8,663 bases of DNA from Paracoccaceae bacterium (lineage in GTDB: Bacteria > Pseudomonadota > Alphaproteobacteria > Rhodobacterales > Rhodobacteraceae), in the NCBI GenBank assembly GCA_015487255.1, contig WFQA01000265.1, positions 1 through 8,663 of the forward strand. The letters run 5' to 3'. How positions within the stretch are numbered: position 1 is the first letter of the stretch; each line of letters starts with the position of its first letter. A program made the translations under genes and the position numbers. The notes under the pieces were generated by a model. The model saw nothing but the letters and a program-made list of their open reading frames with translations, had not been told where the DNA came from and did not search any database. Positions 1 to 4,983 of this stretch are shown piece after piece.

Positions 1-391
1 CTCCACCCAGGGGCGCGGTGGGCAGATCCTGTTCAATATTTCCAAACAGGCGGTCAACCCCGGCAAGGGGTTTGGCGCTTACGGCATCCCCAAAGCCGCC
101 ACCATGTTTTTGCTGCGCCAGTTGGCGCTGGAGCTGGGGCCGCTCGGGGTTAGGGTAAATGGTGTCAATGCCGACCGCATCCGCTCCGGCCTGTTGGATG
201 AAGGTTTTGTGACCGCGCGCGCCAAGGCAAGGGGGGTGGACGAGGCAACCTACATGGCGGGCAACCTGCTGCGGCGCGAGGTTGAGGCCCATCATGTTGG
301 CGCGGCTTTTACCGCATTGGCGCAAATGCAACGTACCACCGCCCATGTGATAACAGTGGATGGCGGCAATATCGAAGCGGCGCTGCGATAG
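1..391 (+). CDS. Short-chain dehydrogenase C-terminal part, probably of a bifunctional aldolase/dehydrogenase (5' end outside window)
   Basis: This is the C-terminal ~129 residues of an NAD(P)-dependent short-chain dehydrogenase/reductase, read in the frame starting at base 2; the start lies left of the window. Seen directly: the catalytic Ser in FNISKQAVNPG, then 13 residues later the YGIPK motif (YxxxK), the RVNGVNADRIRSGLL segment where SDRs carry their conserved Asn after the catalytic helix, and the C-terminal ITVDGGN. The wording AVNPGKGFGAYG, the long RAKARGVDEATYMAGNLL helix and the end GGNIEAALR resemble the dehydrogenase half of rhamnulose-1-phosphate-aldolase-like/SDR fusion proteins common in Rhodobacteraceae. 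I infer a bifunctional sugar-alcohol or deoxysugar catabolic enzyme. The aldolase half is not visible, so a stand-alone SDR remains possible. The gene converges on the next gene, leaving 69 bases between the two stops. Confidence 0.8.
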   Translation, partial: STQGRGGQILFNISKQAVNPGKGFGAYGIPKAATMFLLRQLALELGPLGVRVNGVNADRIRSGLLDEGFVTARAKARGVDEATYMAGNLLRREVEAHHVGAAFTALAQMQRTTAHVITVDGGNIEAALR

Positions 392-410
392 CGGCGGATT
401 AATCTGTCGC
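385..410 (+). terminator. Weak stem-loop over the SDR stop codon
   Basis: GCGATAG (385-391) can pair with CTGTCGC (404-410) as a 7-bp stem with one G-U pair and a 12-nt loop. It is followed by AAAA on the plus strand, not a U tract. It sits in the short spacer between two convergent stops, so a terminator role is plausible but poorly supported. No better terminator is visible between 392 and 460. Confidence 0.2.
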
Positions 411-460
411 AAAACGGGTTGTATCCATATGAGGCATTGCGGCAGCATCCGCCTGTTTTA

Positions 461-847
461 TCACGCCTTTACGGTTTCAAGCACCTTTTCAAGATGCCAG
501 ACCTTGGAAACAATCTTCCAGCCATCTTCCCCTTTCACAAAGGCCAGATGGTCAACAAACACGTTCTCATGTGCCTGCAGGCGCAGCTTCACGCAGGCGC
601 TGATCGGGGATAGCCAGTCGATGCATAATATCTCCTCCACCCGTTTTTGCCCGCGCCCGGCGGGCGAGGGGCGGCTGGCCACATCAGCCCGAAAGCTGGC
701 AATCGGATCAACAAATATCTTGCCTCCATCCGCATCAAACAGGCTGGAGCCTTGGTGAAATACCGCGTCAAGCTTCTCCACATCGCAAAAATAAATCGCG
801 TCGAGATAGGTCTCCACCGCAGTCAATAATTCTTTGGTCTTGTTCAT
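461..847 (-). CDS. NTF2/SnoaL-fold protein, putative lumazine-binding-like family
   Basis: A small soluble protein of 128 residues with no signal peptide or membrane segment. The layout matches the NTF2-like superfamily: an N-terminal helix pair (ELLTAVETYLDAIYFCDVEKLDAVFHQ), a short Asp/Gly turn (FDADGGKIF), then curved-sheet strands ending in HLAFVKGEDGWKIVSKVWHLE. The inner RPSPAGRG...ILCID stretch resembles the PF12893-type (putative lumazine-binding) subgroup, where an R-SP-x-x-G loop precedes a strand with I-x-ID. Members occur as small enzymes or ligand carriers; the substrate here is unknown. The ATG at 847 is chosen because AAGGAG (854-859, read on the minus strand) lies 6 bases upstream. 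The ATG at 853 would abut that ribosome site directly, and an extension to 901 would run through the promoter region. It is divergent from the GlxA-type regulator, which is its most likely controller. Family assignment is fairly sure; the function is not. Confidence 0.75.
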   Translation of the reverse strand: MNKTKELLTAVETYLDAIYFCDVEKLDAVFHQGSSLFDADGGKIFVDPIASFRADVASRPSPAGRGQKRVEEILCIDWLSPISACVKLRLQAHENVFVDHLAFVKGEDGWKIVSKVWHLEKVLETVKA

Positions 848-871
848 GGCCATCTCCTTTTGCTTGAGTTT

Positions 872-901
872 ATTTTGAGCTGGGCCTGGCGTAAATGACA
901 A
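872..901 (-). promoter_or_regulatory. Candidate promoter of the NTF2-like gene
   Basis: On the minus strand, TTGTCA (896-901) is followed after 18 bases by CAAAAT (872-877), a plausible -35/-10 pair for a housekeeping sigma factor with 4 of 6 matches in the -10. It lies 25-50 bases upstream of the chosen start. The left arm of the 887-921 inverted repeat falls within its spacer, so a protein bound there could block it. This is pattern matching only. Confidence 0.3.
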
Positions 902-921
902 GGTATGTTAAGTTTACGCCA
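887..921. promoter_or_regulatory. Perfect inverted repeat, candidate operator of the GlxA-type regulator
   Basis: TGGCGTAAA (887-895) and TTTACGCCA (913-921) are exact reverse complements with a 17-nt spacer, so the centres of the two arms are 26 bases apart, about two and a half helical turns. The repeat sits in the 87-base divergent spacer. Its right arm touches the AAGGA ribosome site of the regulator (923-927), and its left arm lies in the candidate promoter of the NTF2-like gene. This arrangement suits autorepression plus control of the divergent gene by the AraC-type domain. A structured leader of the regulator mRNA is an alternative. The repeat is seen; the binding is inferred. Confidence 0.5.
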
Positions 922-934
922 AAAGGATATCTGA

Positions 935-1873
935 ATGCACAAGGTAAAGGCACTGATCTATGACGGGCTTTGCACTTTCGAATTTGGCATTGCAACCGAG
1001 CTTTTCGCCTTGCCGCGCCCGGAATTTCCCGACTGGTATGATTTCCAAACCATTGCGCTGGACATGGATATCCGTGCCATGGGCGGGCTTGCCATTCGCG
1101 CAGGGGCAAACCTGCAAGCGCTGCGGGATGCCGATACAATCATTCTGCCCGGTTGGCGGGACCGCAGCGAACGCCCGCCCGAACCCCTGCTCCATGCGCT
1201 GCAACTGGCCCATGCGCGCGGCACCCGGTTGTTCTCCATTTGCTCGGGGGTTTTTATTCTCGCCGCTGCGGGTTTGCTCAGGGGCAAATGTGCCACAACC
1301 CATTGGCAGCACAGCGATTATTTGCAGTCGACCTACCCGGATATCAACGTTTCGGCCGATACGCTTTATATCGAGTCGGATAATATCATCACCTCGGCGG
1401 GCAGCGCGGCGGGGATAGATGCGGGTTTGCACATTATCCGGCAAGATCACGGCAGCGCAGTGGCAAATTCGGTGGCCCGCCGCTTGGTGCTGCCGCCGCA
1501 CCGCGATGGCGGGCAGGCGCAATTTGTCCCGCCCATCCGGCCGCGTGGTGGCAAACCGATGGCGGGGCTGGTGGATTGGGCAAGGCAAAACCTGCACCAG
1601 CCGCTCACGGTTGCCAGACTGGCTGAAAAGGCTGGCATGAGCGAGCGCAATTTCCAGCGTCGCTTTAGCGCCGAGCTGGGCAACTCGCCCATGGCCTGGG
1701 TGCAACGCGAGCGGTTACTTCAGGCCCAAACCCTGCTGGAAACCAGCAAGGCCCCGCTCAAGGAGATTGCCCATAGCTGCGGCTATGACTCGCTGGATAC
1801 GTTTCGTATCGCTTTCAAGCGCGAGCTGGGCACTTCTCCGACCGCCTACAGGATGCGATTTTCAAGGGTATAA
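935..1873 (+). CDS. GlxA/FtrA-family transcriptional regulator (DJ-1/PfpI + AraC HTH)
   Basis: A 312-residue cytoplasmic transcription factor of the usual length for the family. Residues 1-185 form a DJ-1/PfpI (class I glutamine amidotransferase-like) domain, opening with KVKALIYDGLCTFEFGIATELF. It keeps the nucleophile-elbow pattern SICSGVFILAAAGLL (Cys103) and the following CATTHW segment. Residues ~210-308 form an AraC-type double helix-turn-helix: LTVARLAEKAGMSERNFQRRFSAELG, then PLKEIAHSCGYDSLDTFRIAFKRELGTSPTAYR. In this family the DJ-1 domain usually senses a small metabolite instead of acting as an enzyme. The organisation is closest to FtrA/GlxA regulators; the ligand cannot be told from sequence. 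The ATG at 935 has AAGGA 7 bases upstream. It is divergent from the NTF2-like gene across an inverted repeat that may be its operator. It is probably monocistronic, because a hairpin-rich spacer and a convergent gene follow. Confidence 0.9.
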   Translation: MHKVKALIYDGLCTFEFGIATELFALPRPEFPDWYDFQTIALDMDIRAMGGLAIRAGANLQALRDADTIILPGWRDRSERPPEPLLHALQLAHARGTRLFSICSGVFILAAAGLLRGKCATTHWQHSDYLQSTYPDINVSADTLYIESDNIITSAGSAAGIDAGLHIIRQDHGSAVANSVARRLVLPPHRDGGQAQFVPPIRPRGGKPMAGLVDWARQNLHQPLTVARLAEKAGMSERNFQRRFSAELGNSPMAWVQRERLLQAQTLLETSKAPLKEIAHSCGYDSLDTFRIAFKRELGTSPTAYRMRFSRV

Positions 1874-1895
1874 AATAGACATGAGGCTTGGCTCC

Positions 1896-1913
1896 GGTCG
1901 TGCTTGCACGACC
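1896..1913. repeat. Perfect hairpin (cluster A, stem 1)
   Basis: GGTCGTGC-TT-GCACGACC is an 8-bp perfect stem with a 2-nt loop, 22 bases after the stop of the GlxA-type regulator. It is the first of a series of short-loop hairpins in this spacer. It lacks a T tract on either side, so it is not a textbook terminator. Confidence 0.65.
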
Positions 1914-1924
1914 CGCGCCGACGA

Positions 1925-1965
1925 GGTGGCCCGAAGGGTCGCCGAGGAGGCGCGCGCCGCGGCGC
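1925..1965. repeat. Wobble hairpin plus 12-bp GC palindrome (cluster A, stems 2-3)
   Basis: GGTGGCCC (1925-1932), loop GAA, GGGTCGCC (1936-1943) forms an 8-bp RNA stem on the plus strand with two G-U pairs. It is followed by the perfect palindrome GCGCCGCGGCGC (1954-1965). No coding frame in this stretch has a ribosome site or protein-like composition. Confidence 0.5.
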
Positions 1966-1998
1966 TGCAGTAAAATATCCCGCCCTCACCGACAGAAC

Positions 1999-2041
1999 TG
2001 CCTTTTCCTCTGCGGGGGTAAACCCCCACTCGGAAAAGGCA
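1999..2041. repeat. Long two-part hairpin (cluster A, stem 4), possible bidirectional terminator
   Basis: The outer stem TGCCTTTTCC (1999-2008) pairs with GGAAAAGGCA (2032-2041). Inside it, GGGGGT (2014-2019) and ACCCCC (2022-2027) form a second perfect stem around a 2-nt AA loop. The two stems are separated by a small internal loop of 5 and 4 bases. This 43-base structure lies midway between the convergent regulator and permease genes and could stop transcription or protect 3' ends from both sides. The function is inferred. Confidence 0.55.
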
Positions 2042-2043
2042 CG

Positions 2044-2064
2044 GTTTTCAGCAAAGCTGAAAAC
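2044..2064. repeat. Perfect 9-bp hairpin with T4/A4 in the stem (cluster A, stem 5)
   Basis: GTTTTCAGC (2044-2052), loop AAA, GCTGAAAAC (2056-2064). It follows the previous hairpin after two bases. Nineteen bases further on comes GGCCTCGCTTGCGCTCGG (2084-2101). A matching arrangement occurs in inverse orientation at 7567-7619, so this is part of a repeated composite element. Confidence 0.6.
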
Positions 2065-2070
2065 ACGGCT

Positions 2071-2112
2071 GGCCGGCGGCGGTGGCCTCGCTTGCGCTCG
2101 GTGGGCCCGGCC
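2071..2112. repeat. GC-rich repeat unit with flanking GGCCGG/CCGGCC (cluster A, distal part)
   Basis: GGCCGG (2071-2076) can close with CCGGCC (2107-2112) around the motif GGCCTCGCTTGCGCTCGG (2084-2101). That motif recurs with 16 matched positions, allowing a one-base shift, at 7567-7584 on the opposite strand. The remainder of the spacer (2113-2169) shows no convincing gene or site. Confidence 0.45.
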
Positions 2113-2169
2113 TGTGAAGAATGCGCAAAACGGGAAAGCTTGGCGGCCGGGTACCGTTGTCCGGGGTTG

Positions 2170-3489
2170 TCAATCTTCCTCTGGCAACACCAAATTAAGC
2201 ACTATGGCGATGAGTGCAGTAGGCAATAGCCCCGAAGTAAGCAGGGTTTTACCAACACCGGGCACATATTGCACCGCCGTGGGCACAAGATTAAGCCCGA
2301 TCCCCACTGCAAGCGATACCGCAATAATCACCATGTTGCGGCGGTTCATTCTCACATCGGCCAGCATGTTCAGCCCGGCGGCGGCCACCATGCCAAACAT
2401 CACAATCACACCACCGCCAAGCACCGGCAGCGGCATGGAGGCAATAACCGCTCCGATTTTGGGGATGAACCCCGAGATGATCAGGATCACCGCAGCAATG
2501 CTCACCACATGGCGGCTCATCACCCCGGTCATCGCCACAATGCCAGCATTTTGCGAAAATGAGGTGTTGGGCAGGCTGCCAAACAACCCGCCGATCAGCG
2601 AGCCCAGCCCGTCAGCATAGGTGGCACCGGTGATTTCTTTGTCGGTGGCTTGCCGCCCGGCCCCGCCCTGGGTGGTGGCATTGGTGTCGCCCACGGTTTC
2701 AATTGCGGAGATAATAACGACGAGTACTATCGCGATGGTCGCACCGAGGTCGAATTTGAAGCCAAACGGCATGAATTCGGGGGCGGCGACTACAGCTGCA
2801 TTGCCCACGGCGGCAAAATTTACCAGCCCGGTGGCAAAGGCCACCACATAACCGGCAATCAGGCCGATCAGAATACCCGCAGCTGAAAGCATGCCCCTGG
2901 TATAGAACTTGACCCCAAGTGCCACCACAATCACCGTGAGTGCAGGGAACCAATGCGCCCAGGAGCCAAAGCTCTCGGCCTCCATCTGGAATTTGGCCGC
3001 ACCACCGGCGGCGTATTTTATCCCAACCGGAATCAGGTATAAGCCGATGGAAAGGATCACCAGCCCGGTGACTAGCGGCGGAAACAAGAACCGCAGTTTT
3101 GAAATAAAGCTGCCAAGCAGGAAATGCACAACGCCGCCAATAATTACCGCCCCCATCAGCACATCCATGCCCTGGGTGGCGGCAACGGTCATCATGATAG
3201 AGACAAAGGCAAAGCTGGTGCCTTGCATGATCGGCAACCTTGCGCCAACCGGGCCGAGGCCCACGGTCTGGAACAGGGTGGCAACACCCGCAAACAGCAT
3301 TGCCATTTGCACCATATAAACCTTTTCATCGCTGACAAAGGCAAAGCCCGCCGCCCCGGCAATGATGATCGCGGGGGTGACATTGGAGGCAAACATGGCC
3401 AAGACATGCTGGATACCCAGCGGGATCGCCTTGTGTATGGGCGGGGTTAGGTTCGGGTCGGCATATTCACTGGTGGTTACATCTGACAT
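2170..3489 (-). CDS. NCS2-family purine/pyrimidine permease (xanthine/urate/uracil type)
   Basis: An inner-membrane nucleobase:cation symporter of 439 residues, the usual size for the NCS2/NAT family (about 14 helices), with hydrophobic segments throughout. Seen motifs: QHVLAMF with His28 in the first helix, MQGTSFAFV (88-96), SAIETVGD with Glu264, and the NAT signature SQNAGIVAMTG (Gln313-Asn314), followed by SR. These are the substrate-binding positions known from bacterial xanthine and fungal urate carriers. The family call is secure. The exact base carried is not, but the gene follows guanine deaminase with a 89-base gap, which favours xanthine, urate or guanine over uracil. The second ATG (3489) is preferred because AGGG lies 5 bases before it. 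An ATG 12 bases further upstream has no ribosome site. The gene is probably cotranscribed with guaD. Confidence 0.88.
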   Translation of the reverse strand: MSDVTTSEYADPNLTPPIHKAIPLGIQHVLAMFASNVTPAIIIAGAAGFAFVSDEKVYMVQMAMLFAGVATLFQTVGLGPVGARLPIMQGTSFAFVSIMMTVAATQGMDVLMGAVIIGGVVHFLLGSFISKLRFLFPPLVTGLVILSIGLYLIPVGIKYAAGGAAKFQMEAESFGSWAHWFPALTVIVVALGVKFYTRGMLSAAGILIGLIAGYVVAFATGLVNFAAVGNAAVVAAPEFMPFGFKFDLGATIAIVLVVIISAIETVGDTNATTQGGAGRQATDKEITGATYADGLGSLIGGLFGSLPNTSFSQNAGIVAMTGVMSRHVVSIAAVILIISGFIPKIGAVIASMPLPVLGGGVIVMFGMVAAAGLNMLADVRMNRRNMVIIAVSLAVGIGLNLVPTAVQYVPGVGKTLLTSGLLPTALIAIVLNLVLPEED

Positions 3490-3578
3490 TTTGTCCCTCA
3501 TTGGTTGATCGCGCTCTTCTGGCGCATTTATTCAGTGTGACTAGAATGGCAGATATTGCAAGTATTTTATGATAAATA
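3490..3578. other. AT-rich spacer between guaD and the permease gene
   Basis: This 89-base gap is clearly richer in A+T than its surroundings. Besides the stem-loop at the guaD stop it holds the permease ribosome site. I cannot recognise a convincing promoter or a known riboswitch in it. Readthrough from guaD is the simplest model. Confidence 0.4.
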
Positions 3579-3580
3579 CT
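3561..3580 (-). other. Small AT-rich stem-loop at the guaD stop codon
   Basis: AGTATTT (3561-3567) and AAATACT (3574-3580) are perfect reverse complements with a 6-nt loop, reaching into the guaD stop codon (3579-3581). The stem is weak (A/T pairs) and has no T tract, so it is unlikely to be an efficient terminator. It could moderate expression of the downstream permease or mark an mRNA processing point. Confidence 0.3.
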
Positions 3581-4889
3581 AAATATGGTGTTGTGTTGCG
3601 CAAGTATTGTGCCGATTACCCGCAATATAAACCACTTCAATAGCGCGATCATCGCCCAGCATGATGGTGGGGAAAAGCTGCTCCCACAGGTTTTTGGCGC
3701 GCTTGGCCCGCTGGGTGATCACCGGGGTGGAGGCGAGGTTGAGCACCACGATATCCGCCTCATGCCCCGCTTGCAGATTGCCGATCCTGTCCGCCAGATG
3801 CAGGGCCTCGGCGCTGCCAAGGGTGGCCATGTAAAGCAGTTGCGCCGGGTGGATGGCATCATTGCGCAACTGGCCGATCTCGTAAGCGCTGGCCATGGTG
3901 CGCAGCATCGAAAAGCTGGAGCCGCCGCCAACATCAGTAGCCAGCCCGGTGCGGATGCCCAGCGCCTGGGCGCGCGTGGCATGAAACAGCCCCGAGCCGA
4001 TGAAGGCGTTGGAGGTCGGGCAATGGGCAATGCTCGCCCCCGCATCGCGCAGCGCATCCCACTCGCGGCTTGACAGGTATATAGCATGGCCCATCACCGC
4101 CCCCGGTCCGAGCAGGCCGAAATGTTGGTAAACCGCCAAATAATCATCATGTTCAGGGAAAAGCTCTTTCACCCATGCCAGTTCCTCGTGCTGCTCGCTT
4201 AGATGGGTTTGCAGCACGCAATCGGGGTGCTCGGCCCAGAGCGCGCCGGTGGCCTCGAGCTGCGAAGGGCTGGAGGTGGGCGCAAAGCGCGGGGTGATGG
4301 CATAGGAAAGCCGGTCGGTGCCGTGCCATTTTTGCAGCAGGGCTTTGCTTTCGTCATAGCTGCTTTGCGCGGTGTCGCGCAGGTTTTCGGGGGCGTTTCT
4401 ATCCATCATCACCTTGCCGCCAAGCATGCGCAAGCCGCGCTTTTGGCTGGCCTTAAAATAGGCGTCCACGCTTGCGGGGTGGGTGGTGCAATAGGCGCAA
4501 GCGGTGGTGATGCCGTTGCTCAGATTGAGGTCGAGATAGGTTTCGGCCACCTGCGCCGCATGGGCCGGGTCTCCAAAGCGGGCTTCCTCGGGGAAGGTAT
4601 AGGTGTTGAGCCAGTCGATCAGCCGCTTGCCCCAGCTGGCGATGATCGCGGTTTGGGAAAAATGCGCGTGGCTGTCGATAAATCCCGCCATCAGCAGGCT
4701 ATCGCCGTGGCAGGTGATTTTGGCTTGCGGGTGGGCGGCTTTCAGGCTGTCTGCCTCCCCCACGGCAATAACCTTGCCCGCCTCGATCAGCACCGCGCCG
4801 TGCCGGATATGCTGCACGGCCTCTTTGATGGGCATGTGCCAGGGGTTGCCGCTGAAACTCAGGGTCTGGCCAAGGAGGAGCTGTTTCAT
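3579..4889 (-). CDS. guaD: Guanine deaminase
   Basis: Hydrolyses guanine to xanthine and ammonia in the cytoplasm, a first step of purine breakdown. It is a 436-residue zinc amidohydrolase of normal length. Metal and catalytic residues are all present: the GFIDSHAHFSQ motif (His74, His76), QTHLSE (His229 as ligand, Glu232 as proton shuttle), GHAIYL (His268) and ATDVGGG (Asp319). Guanine-deaminase-specific segments include MMDRNAPENL (161-170), TPRFAPTS (199-206, base-binding Arg201), HCPTSNAFIGSG (289-300) and SSFSMLRTM. The C-terminus carries a slightly unusual His/Thr-rich tail (RHNTCATQHHI) after the final YIAGN strand. The ATG at 4889 follows AAAAAGG with 6 bases between. It is the first gene of a minus-strand pair with the NCS2 permease. 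Upstream it is divergent from mgtE across 94 bases. Confidence 0.95.
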   Translation of the reverse strand: MKQLLLGQTLSFSGNPWHMPIKEAVQHIRHGAVLIEAGKVIAVGEADSLKAAHPQAKITCHGDSLLMAGFIDSHAHFSQTAIIASWGKRLIDWLNTYTFPEEARFGDPAHAAQVAETYLDLNLSNGITTACAYCTTHPASVDAYFKASQKRGLRMLGGKVMMDRNAPENLRDTAQSSYDESKALLQKWHGTDRLSYAITPRFAPTSSPSQLEATGALWAEHPDCVLQTHLSEQHEELAWVKELFPEHDDYLAVYQHFGLLGPGAVMGHAIYLSSREWDALRDAGASIAHCPTSNAFIGSGLFHATRAQALGIRTGLATDVGGGSSFSMLRTMASAYEIGQLRNDAIHPAQLLYMATLGSAEALHLADRIGNLQAGHEADIVVLNLASTPVITQRAKRAKNLWEQLFPTIMLGDDRAIEVVYIAGNRHNTCATQHHI

Positions 4890-4983
4890 TTGTCGCCTTT
4901 TTCTGTTTCATCCTTTCTTTCAAATTGCCAATGCATTTGCAATTCAATTGCGCTAGGTTGCGCCCAAAGAAGGGGGGTGGACC
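4890..4983. promoter_or_regulatory. Divergent guaD/mgtE control region with a GCAATT-C-AATTGC palindrome
   Basis: This 94-base spacer must hold the promoters of both guaD (-) and mgtE (+). GCAATT (4939-4944), C, AATTGC (4946-4951) is a perfect 6+6 palindrome. A further AATTGC (4923-4928) gives three alternating copies within 29 bases. It may be an operator for one or both genes. I could not place a convincing -35/-10 pair, and no known Mg2+ riboswitch fits in the space. The AAGG ribosome site of mgtE is at 4970-4973. Confidence 0.35.

Noticed and set aside
630..680. RPSPAGRG stretch in the NTF2-like protein as a palindromic repeat inserted in a coding region
   Set aside because: The DNA is GC-rich and partly palindromic, like many repeat-derived peptides. 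However, an R-SP-x-x-G loop before an I-x-ID strand appears normal for this family, so an insertion is not needed to explain it.
848..901. N-terminal extension of the NTF2-like protein by 18 residues to the ATG at 901
   Set aside because: The extension has no ribosome site, would run through the candidate promoter and part of the inverted repeat, and is not protein-like for this fold. The ATG at 847 has a well-placed AAGGAG.
1896..2112. CRISPR array or tandem repeat
   Set aside because: The hairpins differ from one another in sequence, and there are no regularly spaced identical repeats with unique spacers.
1888..2620. Plus-strand open frames through cluster A into the permease gene
   Set aside because: The peptides are Arg/Gly-rich translations of hairpins, followed by antisense to a clear NCS2 permease. 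There is no proper ribosome site.
3490..3578. Purine riboswitch ahead of the permease gene
   Set aside because: The spacer is too short and does not show the conserved three-way-junction layout. Only a small AT stem-loop is present.
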